Positions 46,279 through 56,820 of a DNA stretch of 64,000 nucleotides are shown here, piece by piece (within the stretch, counting starts at the first letter, position 1; each line of letters begins with the position of its first letter). The notes under the pieces are model-generated. The model ran no database searches. It had not been told where the DNA came from and saw only the letters and a program-made list of their open reading frames with translations. Location of the stretch: assembly GCA_023159155.1 (NCBI GenBank), contig JAJNNX010000070.1:62001-126000 (forward strand), in the 5' to 3' direction. Position numbers and translations under genes: made by a program. Source of the DNA: Ustulina deusta (Eukaryota; Ascomycota; Sordariomycetes; Xylariales; Xylariaceae).

Positions 46279-48018
46279 TTTGAAGGTTTCTGCTATGGTG
46301 TCGTATATCGGCGGTGTCGGGATATAGGAGCTGTGTTACTTATTGTTGATAGGTATTCTGAGGTTTAACAAGTTGTGTACAGTTCAATAGAGAGGGGCGT
46401 GATGTGATTAATGTGCCAGTGTAAGTTACAGTACCTCTAGCTAGGTACCTACCTACTGTACATTCGAATGTCTGAGGCGCAGCGCGCCACCTGCGGCCAT
46501 TTGTCGGCAGTGGCTTGCCCCACAAGGGCCTCCCTGTGTCTGTTGTATATAAAGAATTTTAACAGATCCATATGGCGGAGTGGGATTGAATATCGTACGC
46601 TGTAAATGCCTTTTACCTTTCCAGCCCGTGTCCAACCCAAATAACTCCACTCCGTAATCTTTGGAAACATCTTGCGAACTGCGAGTTCGATTTTTGAATC
46701 ATGCATTCTTTTTGCATCATACTATTTCCTTACCTCCTCTCCTGCTGGGGGTTTTCCAAGCTGTGGTGCCGATTTAACACAAAACTGCATCTACTCCCGA
46801 ATCTGAAAATAGAACCTAACAAGCTGTCGGTTCAATTCTTGGTGTTCCTTTTTTTTTTTTTTTTTGGACTTTTCCTCCTATTGCAATAGAGAACATAATT
46901 AATAATCCTTACCTCGTCTATCTGTAACCGACTCATTAGCTGACTGGCCCTTTCATAAAAGAGTTTGAAAATCGGCCGTGCTACTCAACGTTTCTCCCTA
47001 CCCCATGGTGTCTTCATCAACATTGCAACGCCATGTTACTCCAGATATATATATACTCGAGAGCAAGATAGGACAGGCTATTATGGTCTAAACATAACTG
47101 TCACTTGTCAGGTAGTTTTTTAGGCAATTCAATTATATCCGCCTAATTAACTTTAATCATCATTTAGGAATACATTCTGTCAGCTTCGACCCTCTCATTC
47201 TCGCCTTTAAGCAGGCGCATGCATACGATCTCCCAATCATCCATCATGCACTGGCCAGTCGTTTGGCCTACTCGCAAAGCGTGCTAAGCAACGTCCGACT
47301 AACACATCCAGTTTTGTTCTAAAAAGTAAGGCTCTAGGGGCCTCACAAGATGCCAACAGCTTAAAAGGCAGGCGAGTATGTGGTCAGATGCCCACGCTCA
47401 ACACTAACAAGTCCAACACATTCATGTGCCGTGGCGCGAAACCGAAGAAGAGCTATGAACACGTTAGTAGCAATAAATGCTGCAACAATACTTGCGTTTC
47501 AGACGCCTATCAAGTCAAACACCAAGACGCTGTGTTTCTACTGTCAATTCCAGAGCGCACGGCTCGCCCTGGTTCGATGGCGGCTCACTGATACCATCAT
47601 TCGTGCTTGAAGGACTCGCTAAAAGGGTAAGGCGTTGAGTGATGAATAGAATTAACATAGTTAACTTTTCTCGAGAAACCTTTGTGCGAATTTTGACAGG
47701 CAATCCGGTAAGATATCAACCAGTCCATTTATCTCGTTAGTTAGTCTACTGGTCTAAATATGTTGAGATGAGAATTCTGCAGGGGCGATGGGAGAAGCTC
47801 CAGAAAATAGGTTGTTTCAATTTCCCCACCCTGCACAACACCGGCCTCTTTCATTGTTCTGTCAGTTGCATCGGAGTTGATGTCTCAGAACTCCTTCATA
47901 TACTCCTTATCCTCATCCCCTTGCTTATCGTCGTCAGGCGAGTACGGCTAAACATTCTTCAAGTATATTTTCACACAAGAAGTAGTCATACTCCGCATAC
48001 ATACACAGTGTTTTAGCA
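46279..48018. other. 1.7-kb divergent region HNT1 / gelsolin gene
   Basis: It includes a T-run at 46849-46865 and AT-rich DNA. Frames at 46449-46706 (minus) and 47380-47610 have no recognisable domain. No gene called. Confidence 0.5.
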
Positions 48019-49363
48019 ATGCCACCACACGAGGGTCTAGTGCACCTGAAAGTGGATGACTGGCGAGATAGCAACGTCGAGTTTATCGGCAGTGAGATTG
48101 ATCATAAGGTCAAATACAATTCGGCAGCTACCGAGCCAGCTTGGCAGGGCGTGGGAGAGGCGCCCGGGCTCCATATCTGGCGGATGGAAGAATTCCAGGT
48201 TGTCGCATGGCCCAAACACCAATATGGAGATTTCCATGAGGGAGATAGTTACATCATCCTGCACTCTTACATGGTCGGGAGCAAGGGCAGCGAGGAAAGG
48301 CTAGGCCACGACATTTTCTTCTGGCTCGGTAGCAAGACCACGCAGGACGAAGCGGGCACGGCGGCTTACAAAACGGTCGAGCTTGATGAGCACCTCCATG
48401 GAGCCGCCACGCAACACCGTGAGCTCCAGAAAGAACCCTCGGATGACTTCGTGGCTCTATTCCCACGTATAAGGATATTGTCTGGCGGTGTGCGTTCCGG
48501 ATTTACGCATGTCGAAACAGAGGAAGAGCCCAAAGGGACCCTGTTGCTCCTAAGAGTCTTCAAGCATCCCCTAGCTAAGCGAGCCGACTCTATTATGGTC
48601 TATGAGGTCGAGCCGACATGGCAGAGTCTCGACGAGAGCGATGTTTTTGTCCTAGAACGCAATGATAAGATCTGGGTCTGGCAGGGCAAGAACTGTAGCC
48701 CCATGGAGAAGGCAAAGGCGGCGCAAGTGGTGCATGACATGACGATTGCGAAACACATCGACGTTGAGGTGCTCTCGCAGTCCGAGTCACGCTCGCGGAC
48801 GGTAATCAGCTGTAAGTGATCTCCTGGCCCGTTTCCTTCAACCTCTAGTCTAGTCAGGTCATTTTCAAGAACAAACAACTCTAATTGTGGCTACGATGAT
48901 CTCTCAAAAGCCTTTACATAAGCCTCCCAACACTCACAAATATCGCTTCAGATGGTAATGACTGATCTTACATGTTGTAGTGCTCGGAGGTAAAGATGCT
49001 GAAGGGCCTTTCAGGGCCGCTAGGCCGATCGTGTCACGCGAGAGCCAGAGACCACGCAGGCTATGGCGACTATCGGATACATCAGGGACGCTTGAGTTTG
49101 ACGTCGTCAAGGAAGGGCACGATATGACTAGATCTGATCTGGACAGAAATGAAGTCTTTCTTCTTGACACAGGCAATAGGGTCTGGGTCTGGCAGGGCTC
49201 CGGGGCAAGTAGAGCAGAAAAGGCCATGTGGATCAAGGTGGCAGAAGCATATGTTCGCCACGTTAGCGATGCCGCGGAGAGTGGAGATACTCATGTATCG
49301 CCCATCGCGAAAGTAGTCGATGGGAACGAGAGTCTAGCCTTCGTTAAAGAACTGGAGGGATGA
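48019..49363 (+). CDS. Three-repeat gelsolin/severin-type actin-binding protein
   Basis: Two exons, 48019-48811 and 48981-49363, giving 391 aa. Three gelsolin-like repeats are visible. G1 (about residues 45-160) has GLHIWRMEEFQVVAWPKHQY, FHEGDSYIILHSY, HDIFFWLGSKTTQDEAGTAA and the FVALFPRIRILSGGVRSGF end. G2 (about 180-260) has SLDESDVFVLERNDKIWVWQ. G3 (after the intron, about 290-365) has LWRLSDTSGTLEF and LDRNEVFLLDTGNRVWVWQG. Length and repeat number match severin/fragmin, which sever and cap actin filaments in a calcium-dependent way. No villin headpiece is present. The ATG follows a short pyrimidine/CACA leader. Activity here is inferred from the family only. Confidence 0.88.
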
Positions 49364-50324
49364 TATCCACTGGCGATGTGATCTTAGTCTCGGCTTATTA
49401 GGTCTCTGATGGGCTGCCCCCCCAATTCTTATTGATAACTACCTCGCCTAGCCGATGTACGTACCCTATGAAATATATCTCTCTCGTGAAGTTAACACTT
49501 GAGGGCAAATGTGTTATTATTCCTGAAATTCTCCTATATGTAGGCTGTATCATGGATACCATGTGCGTATCTGGTCGTGTGTCGGGGCTGTCAACGTCGA
49601 ATGTTGGCCTGTCCTACCCGGTACCTACCTGTCTATGGGTCCCGAAGGACATGGGTGTTCTCCTTTAGAGGGCCTATGAGTTCCATTCCCCAACCCCACA
49701 GTACTCTCTACAGCACACTACATACTGACAGTGGCTCAAAAAAGGTCCCATCCATGGTTCTTCACAGCTGGAATATTTTGAGTACATATGAGTAAAAAGT
49801 AAATAAAGAGTATTTTCTGAAAAACATCCCACTTCTTAATATATATAAACAATTTACGGTTAAATCAGTTCTACAACCTGTTATATATAACACTTTCTAT
49901 AGTGAAGGTATTTGGATCTAAACAGCTGGGACTTTTTTCGAGTGACGAGGTTGTTCATAGGTACCTAGTGACGCTATGCGTACCTAAACGTAAATAGGGG
50001 TCCTTAAAAATGGAGTCTCGGACGCGCTGATAACAAAAAACCTATGACCCAATTAGCGCGATCCCACTATAGGTAGGCTGCAGCCTGTAACATCCCTCCA
50101 CCGGCCAGGCCCCAACTCAATACAAATGTCCGACGACCCTTAATTTGCCAAATCCGTCCTCAAAACCATATCTATTACCCAGGTAAACTACTACACACGT
50201 TGTTGGCTTTGATGGATAGCTGTGGTGCCGTCAATCTCTCCTCAACATTTGCAACTAGGCAGTGCGCGACCTTGTGATTTCAATCTCTCAGGAATTGCAT
50301 CCCGTAATCGACACACCGAGAACC
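49364..50324. other. Intergenic gelsolin gene / LCB1
   Basis: AT-rich around 49790-49930 with ATATATA runs. No gene seen. The LCB1 leader probably begins within the last 200 bp. Confidence 0.5.
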
Positions 50325-52147
50325 ATGGATCTGAATGAGGCTCAGACCTATATACAGGCCTCGCTGCATGGCTTGTTCGAGGCTTTCCAGAAAGTGCCCG
50401 GTAGTGCCGTCCTGATCCGATACGTCCGATCGAGCTACCAGAACGATCCCATCCGGTCTGCCATCGAACTTGTGCTCGTCATCTTCTTCGTGCGCTACCT
50501 GCTGTCGCCTTCCTACCCTACCCACGGTTCCAATTATATCAAATTACGAGAGGATGAGATCGACGAGCTCGTCAGGGACTGGGAACCAGAACCCCTCGTT
50601 TCTGACCAAACTGCTTTCGAGGAGGTTGAGGCCGAGAGGGTCCCTGTAGTTGTTGGGTAAGAAAGGAGTGGCTCATTGCCTATCCCCGGGGCTGGCTTGC
50701 TTGCTTTGGATGCTGACAGAATCTGGTGGGCAGTCCGACAGGCCCGAAAGTGAAACTTGGGAATGGCAGGACAGTAACCAACCTTGCTTCATACAACTTC
50801 TACAACTTCAATGCAAGCGAATCTATAAAAGAAAAGGCTATCCAGACCCTGCGTACATATGGTGTCGGCCCCTGCGGTCCGCCCCAGTTCTACGGCACAC
50901 AAGATGTTCACATACAGACCGAGACCGACATCGCCTCCTTTCTCGGAACCCAGAGCGCCATCGTCTATTCCCATGCTTTCTCGACCATTACGAGTGTCAT
51001 TCCCTGCTTCTGCAAGCGTGGCGACGTCATCGTAGCCGATAAGATGGTGAACTACTCCATACGCAAGGGTTTAGAGGCCTCCCGTAGTTCCATCCGGTGG
51101 TATAACCATAACGACATGGCGGATCTAGAACGTATCATGGCGAAAGTAGCGCAGGAACAGGCAAAGAAGAAGATTCTAACGAGAAGATTTGTTGTCACCG
51201 AGGGTCTCTTCGAGATGATTGGCGACTGCTCTGACTTACCCAAACTGGTAAGCAGGCCTACTCTTCATTTACCCCGAACTATGTGCACATGACATGGATA
51301 TCCCACACATGCTGACGATTGGCCCAGATTGAACTCAAGGAGAAATACAAGTTCCGTCTTGCCCTTGACGAGACTAATTCATTCGGCGTCCTCGGCCGTA
51401 ATGGTCGTGGATTGACGGAAGCGCAGAATGTGGATGCGGAAGCTGTCGATGTCATTGTTGGCTCTCTGTCGGGACCCCTCTGTGCCGCAGGCGGCTTCTG
51501 TGCCGGATCTACGGACGTCACTAGACACCAGCGCATCAATGCACTCGCCTACACATACTCAGCCGCACTCCCTGCCATGTCGGCCGTGACGGCAAGTGAG
51601 ACCTTGAATGTGTTGCAGTGCAACCCCGACATCTTAATCCAATGTCGTGAAAACATCCGCGCGATGCGAGCCCAGTTGGACCCTCGTAGCGACTGGGTGA
51701 CTTGCACAAGCGATCCTGAGAACCCCATCATGATTCTTGTCTTTAAGCCGGATGTAATCCAGTCTCGGCGGTTGAGCGTCGAGGACCAGGAGCGACTCTT
51801 TGCTGACTGCGTGGAGGAGGTAAGTGATCCAAATCTGCCGTTGTTCCGTTTTGTCCCCGCTTCGTTTCCCTCTCGGTCAAGCAAGACGGAGTAGATGGAT
51901 GTATGATTAACGTGCCTGATTGCAGTCACTCGTCAACGGAGTTCTTATCACACGGTTGAAGACGATGCCACTGATTAGCAGTCTTGGGCCCAAGGACACT
52001 GATGTCAACATTCAGCCAGCGCTCAAAGTGTGCATCACATCTGGGCTGTCGAAGAAGGAAATAGAGAAGGCGGGAGTGACAATCCGACACGCCATCACAA
52101 AGGTCATGACTCGGAAGACGAACCGACTCTCAGGGTCGGCTAGCTAA
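50325..52147 (+). CDS. LCB1: Serine palmitoyltransferase subunit 1 (Lcb1)
   Basis: Four exons: 50325-50656, 50734-51247, 51328-51819 and 51926-52147, giving 519 aa. An N-terminal membrane helix (AIELVLVIFFVRYLLSPSY) places it in the ER. The alpha-oxoamine synthase fold follows: LASYNFYNFNASESIKEKAI, YGVGPCGPPQFYGTQDVH (with the Cys equivalent to human SPTLC1 Cys133), FSTITSVIPCFCKRGDVIVA, RFVVTEGLFEMIGDCSDLP, LALDETNSFGVLGRNGRGLT. At the PLP-lysine position the sequence reads VGSLSGPLCAAGGFC, without the lysine, as expected for the non-catalytic Lcb1 partner of Lcb2. The complex makes 3-ketodihydrosphingosine from serine and palmitoyl-CoA, the first step of sphingolipid synthesis. All junctions are clean. 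Confidence 0.94.
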
Positions 52148-52885
52148 TTAGGTGTTGTTTCTACCTACCTCTATCTTTGCGTTCCACAGGCTCTGTTTCT
52201 GACGTGGCAACCGAGAGCATCACTGTATATTTTGCCATGGTTTACGGGTATACGTGGTCAGTTTGGTTATACATGACTAAGGCGAAAAAGGTGGACAATG
52301 AGCCGGCAACATAGATTAGATATTAATTGCTAATACGTGACAAGTTCGAACAACTTGTCAGACAATCACCCGCTGGCTGTGTATCGACCTCAGTCTCTGT
52401 CTCTGTCTCTTGAGCGGGGGATGGGGCATGTGACCAGAGGATACGGGATATCTTGTGTTCTCTTGTGGGGGGTTAGAGTGCTTGCATTGATGCCCGGCAA
52501 CACAACATAACGTTTATATCACCAAGCACAGCATTGGCACAGAGTCAACACGTGAGGTAGGTGGTAGTCAGTTTCAGCTCGCAAATGATACATGTATATG
52601 TACCTTGCATACTTCAAGTATTGCGTATGTGGTTGGGCTACTGTCGGGGGGGTGTGGTTGTGAGCAGGCACGCTGCATGGCTGAGGAGTGACATGTTGGA
52701 CGCTCGTACCTGCTGCGAGTCGATGTTTGGACATACAGCCTTCCTCCTGTGCAGACGAGGATATCACGCAGAGGTGTACATGAGGTAGTACATGCAACAG
52801 GTAGGTGTAAATGCTTCCCATCTCGAGTTTCACTCATGTCGACTTATACCAATAGATCTCAATCAATTGATATCTAGAGGGCAAC
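52148..52885. other. Intergenic after LCB1
   Basis: 3' flank of LCB1; no gene seen. An open frame from 52792 that would encode Pro/Leu runs is only the following microsatellite. Confidence 0.5.
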
Positions 52886-52941
52886 TACCACCACCACCAC
52901 CACCACCACCACCACCACCACCACTACCACTACTACTACTG

Positions 52942-52978
<37 letters not shown>

Positions 52979-52997
52979 CACTACTACTACTACTACC
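52886..52997. repeat. (CCA)n(CTA)n compound trinucleotide microsatellite
   Basis: About twelve CAC/CCA units followed by more than twenty ACT/CTA units with a few interruptions (GCT, CCA). It lies 1.2 kb upstream of the GH17 start. The CAC-rich style continues in a degenerate way to about 53110. Confidence 0.9.
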
Positions 52998-54212
52998 ATT
53001 CCTACAGGTACCATTACCCCTTGTCCTCTCAAGTGCACCTCTTCACACACCTACCTATCTTACAAGCACAAGCACCAGCACAAGCACAACCCCATACAAA
53101 CATCAACAACCACAACCCATACAGCTACACACCTCGACTTCCTTAGCCCAGTCTTGCCTCCCAGCATTGTCTCTCAGCTAGCCACCTCGGTAGGTAGTGC
53201 CCTTGGTGAATGGGCAATCCTTTGAGCTACCTGACCTACACACTGCATCTCGGCATCTCTACACCTCTGCACCGCTGCACCACTCCGAAAAGTGACCTCA
53301 TTCATCCTCTATCCATGCCACTGTTGACTTGTGAGACCTGTCGCGGCTACCTCTAAGACATTCCATCTCACGGCTTGAGTTGTGCATTCACTCCTTTCCC
53401 ACTCTCAGCTCGGTATTGGCACTCAGCATTGTTACTCGGTATTGTCACGCTAACCAGTCAGTGATTCAGTCAATCTGGGATACAACGCGAACCTCAGCCT
53501 ACAACCTATAACTTCGTCCTCTTCTCCTCATCCTTCTCTGAGGAATTCAAGATATCCTGCTACTAGTATTACTAGTATCACTACTAACACCACGATCGAG
53601 GTAAGGTCCGAGGCTTTTCTTTTCTTTCCTCTCCTCTTTTTGCTGTCCCGGGCGAGAAGCACTACACCCACGCTGTTGTATCCCTTGTCTTAGTGTATCC
53701 TCTCATAATCTCCCTCGAAAGGTGCCATTCCTTGTCTCCTCGCATTTTGAGACCTTCGAGGAACGCGCATTCCATCTTCCGTCTTTCGTTACCATGCCTC
53801 GCCCACTAACTTTGAACGCTGCTTTGCTGCCGGGGCAACTCCTGCCCGCCTTCTCGGTTGAGCGCTCAACTCTTGTACCCTCTAAACAACACCTATCCAT
53901 CGTCCCGCTCCTTTGTCAACCTTGTCACTCGTTGCCCTTTCGTCCTCGTTGCAGCCCTTGCGCTTGATGGACATTGATTGATGGCCCAATCTTGTCAGTT
54001 ACTGCTTGCATGCCCCTGGTTGGTTTTCTTTTTCTGTTGTTCCCTCGAATAAATCACAGCCACCCGGTTTCTTGTTTTTGGTAGTCGATTGCCGCGTGCT
54101 GACAACCCAGTCACTCGATATTTGTTCCCTGTCATCCCGCGCGTGATACCCTCAGGGGCTTTCCGAAGCGTTGCCTACCTCGACAACTTTGGTCTTTCGC
54201 CACTCCGCAATC
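52998..54212. promoter_or_regulatory. Promoter and probable long leader of the GH17 gene
   Basis: Strongly C/T-rich on the plus strand (TTTCTTTCCTCTCC at 53617-53640, repeated TCC/CTC). The GTAAGGTCC at 53600 could be a leader-intron donor, but I cannot fix the acceptor. No independent coding frame recognised. Confidence 0.35.
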
Positions 54213-55547
54213 ATGAGGCTTTTTGCCATCTGTCTTGTCCTTCTTCCCCTTCTTCGTCTGTCGTTCGGACAGCCTAGTAAGTCCCCGTGTCCAGCACCTG
54301 TTATCAAGAAACAACAAGCGTGGCTAACTAGCCAACCAGGACATGGCCATGGCGGTTTCCTACACCGAGCCAACCGCGCCTTCATTGCGAAGAGGGACAG
54401 AATCACCATAAGCGATGCCTCATATCCTGACCCTACCGAATTCCCTGAGGTTGTTGTCTATGTTGATCAGTATGGAAACCCTATTCGCACCGCTACAGAA
54501 ACCGTTGTCTATGTACCCAAGGAAACAACACCACCCCCGGAGGCATCCAGTCTTCCCTCCCCTGATTCTGCACCTCCAGTAGTGGCACCTGCCTCCGTCT
54601 CATCGCCATCCCCTCCACCACCGACTGCCGAGTCCGCTCCAGAGCCGAGCTCTAAGCAGCAGCCCAGCTCCGTGGCTCCGGCAGCAGCGTCTCCCTCCGT
54701 CTTACCACCTGATTCTTCTGAACCGGACACACCCTCGCCCGGTACTGGTCTTCACGGCGTCACCTATTCTCCTTACAAGGGTGATGGCAACTGCAAAACT
54801 GCAGATGAGGTCGACAGAGACTTCTCCCTCTTTTCTAAGGATTATGGTGTTGTCCGTGTATACGGTGTCGACTGTGATCAGGTTTCCACAGTTTCTAAAG
54901 CAGCCAAGAAGTATGGAAATAAACTCTTCTTGGGTATTTTTGATATTGATACAGTAGACTCGGCTGTGGCCACCATGGCTGCTGACCTCGAGAATGACTG
55001 GAGTATGGTTGACACAGTATCTGTTGGCAATGAACTGGTCAACGACGGACGCGCGACGGTGGAACAGTCACTCGCCGCACTCGACAGAGCGCGCTCTTGT
55101 CTGCGAGCAGCGGGATATCCGGGTCCCGTTGTTGTTGTAGACACATTTGTGGCAGTTCTCCGTCACCCCGAGCTCTGTGACCAATCCGATTACTGCGCCA
55201 TCAACTGCCATCCTTTCTTCGACCCGAACACGGGAGCACCCGAGGCCGGCACATTCGTGGACTCTACCGTGAAGAATATCCGAAGCAAGCTATCCGACCT
55301 GACCAAGCGCATCGTAGTCACTGAGACCGGATGGCCTTGGCAAGGTCAGCCCAATGGCGCTGCCATTCCTGGCCTAGATCATCAATCCAACGCCATTTCG
55401 TCGATTAAGGGCACATTTAGCAGCAATGCGGCTGACGTTTTTCTGTTTACTGCCTTCAATGACCTGTGGAAGAAGGCCGAAGCGAGTACGTTTATGGCAG
55501 AGCAATTCTGGGGCATGGGGGGACGATACTCGCCCAGCGATCAGTAG
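54213..55547 (+). CDS. GH17 cell-wall glucan beta-glucosidase (Scw/Mp65 type)
   Basis: Two exons, 54213-54276 and 54340-55547, giving 423 aa. Residues 1-19 form a signal peptide (MRLFAICLVLLPLLRLSFG). Splicing gives a His-rich mature start (QPRHGHGGFLHRANRAF) ending in KR, a likely Kex2 site, as in yeast SCW-type proteins. A Pro/Ser-rich linker (about residues 85-175) precedes the GH17 barrel: GVTYSPYKGDGNCKT, VVRVYGVDCDQV, KLFLGIFDID, VSVGNELVNDG (acid/base Glu253), DYCAINCHPFFDPN and VVTETGWPWQG (nucleophile Glu350). These enzymes reshape beta-1,3-glucan and are often wall-bound. The 63-bp intron has GTAAGT, GCTAAC and CAG, but it is a multiple of three without stops, so an unspliced 444-aa form is also possible. 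Confidence 0.9.
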   Translation: MRLFAICLVLLPLLRLSFGQPSKSPCPAPVIKKQQAWLTSQPGHGHGGFLHRANRAFIAKRDRITISDASYPDPTEFPEVVVYVDQYGNPIRTATETVVYVPKETTPPPEASSLPSPDSAPPVVAPASVSSPSPPPPTAESAPEPSSKQQPSSVAPAAASPSVLPPDSSEPDTPSPGTGLHGVTYSPYKGDGNCKTADEVDRDFSLFSKDYGVVRVYGVDCDQVSTVSKAAKKYGNKLFLGIFDIDTVDSAVATMAADLENDWSMVDTVSVGNELVNDGRATVEQSLAALDRARSCLRAAGYPGPVVVVDTFVAVLRHPELCDQSDYCAINCHPFFDPNTGAPEAGTFVDSTVKNIRSKLSDLTKRIVVTETGWPWQGQPNGAAIPGLDHQSNAISSIKGTFSSNAADVFLFTAFNDLWKKAEASTFMAEQFWGMGGRYSPSDQ

Positions 55548-56358
55548 GGGACGAAGAAGAGAAGAATATGATGTGGTTCAGATGAATTTTACGCGCACGA
55601 CACAGGAATACGATGAACAAATTGGCTGATGACGGGAAATGAACCAGTTTGGTTGGAAGGTATATGAACTGGAGACGTGATACGATTTTGCAAGCATCCT
55701 TCCTTTCTACCTGTTAAAAATCAATGCTTGAGACTATATCTCTCACTCTTAATTCCGTCATGTGATCTGCACTTCATGTTCGGTGACACAATGTGCCTAG
55801 ACTTGTGATTTTCCTATATTTGCCATTACTCTTTGTGAATGGATTCACCTGCACAAGCAATGATGGCCAGGTGGTTTATATATAACAATGCAATGATGCA
55901 TAATATGTGTACTTGCTACTCAGTCTTTTTCAAGCAGAACAACAAGGAAACCTTGGATCATAAATGTAGCTCAAGGATACAATTAGATTGCTAACTATTT
56001 CTCCTCAAGCTACTAGTTTAACGTGGACACAAGAAGTAACCTTAAAGATGGTGTATATATATATACATATGCATATATATAGACCTTCGCCTACTTCCTT
56101 GGCCCGGTTTTTTTGAGAATGCTGTGATCATGTCCAGGTCATGGGAATTTCCCGATAAACTTTTTTTTTTTTTCCCCAAAGTCTCATCACGGCTCATGGG
56201 ACGGCTCATGGGACACGAATGCAGGTGGGGATTTGATAATTTCTTCTCTAGGTATCGACGCCGCCGAGTGATTGTCTTGCCAGTTACGGAATATAGATGG
56301 CCATTGACGAAGGGATATGAGGTGTCAAAGCAGCTAAGATGGGTACTTAGGTAGGCAG
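55548..56358. other. Intergenic after the GH17 gene
   Basis: AT-rich 3' flank. Contains a T-run at 56161-56173 and a 12-bp direct tandem duplication GGCTCATGGGAC at 56191-56214. No gene seen. Confidence 0.5.
56191..56214 (+). repeat. Two tandem copies of a 12-bp unit
   Basis: GGCTCATGGGAC occurs twice in direct tandem. It is small and of unknown meaning. Confidence 0.8.
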
Positions 56359-56820
56359 ATGGGCCTCCTTGGTTATCTAACAAGGAATGATTGTCTATCG
56401 AGAGGAGCGCTCATCTTTCCGCTCGCGTTCTCGCGTGCTCGGACACCCGGGGGAAGTCGGGCCGCGACACGGCGATGCGCACTTCGCATTCTAGTCTCCG
56501 CGACGGCCGCCAACCGCGTGGCCAATAATCTGCCCACAGACCTCTTCTCTGACGTCGAGGCTATCAATGGGTCTTTCGGGCTGTCTGTAGCCTACCCGGA
56601 CGCGTCGGGCACCTTTATCATCCATCTATGGCCGGCTCTGCCGCCTTGTGTACAGATCTCGGATGCCGAGGCCGCAGCTCTCCGTCCACGGCTCCACGTA
56701 CGCCTCACGTACTGGTCTTCCCTGCAGGAGCCGTCCGGTTCAGATCTGCCGGCAGACTACACGGAGCTCTCGTGGGTCCTCGCCGCCTATCGGGCGCTGG
56801 CCATCGATCGACTGGGTTAG
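56359..56820 (+). CDS. Unidentified ORF, 153 aa
   Basis: I do not recognise this protein. The ORF is GC-richer than its flanks. From about residue 45 it reads like a folded, non-repetitive protein: NNLPTDLFSDVEAINGSFGL, SGTFIIHLWPALPPCVQISD, LRVRLTYWSS-like HVRLTYWSSLQEP and YTELSWVLAAYRALAIDRLG. The first 45 residues are Arg/Ala-rich and less protein-like, so the true start may be a later exon boundary. No signal peptide or membrane helix. It ends in TAG at 56818-56820. It could be a real small gene, the last exon of a longer one, or a gene fragment. Confidence 0.35.
   Translation: MGLLGYLTRNDCLSRGALIFPLAFSRARTPGGSRAATRRCALRILVSATAANRVANNLPTDLFSDVEAINGSFGLSVAYPDASGTFIIHLWPALPPCVQISDAEAAALRPRLHVRLTYWSSLQEPSGSDLPADYTELSWVLAAYRALAIDRLG

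Noticed and set aside
46740..46850. tRNA-like stretch with a GGTTCAATTC segment before a long T-run
   Set aside because: No acceptor-stem pairing or D-arm could be built.
52792..53181. Frame encoding poly-Pro then poly-Leu
   Set aside because: It is only the translated (CCA)n(CTA)n microsatellite.
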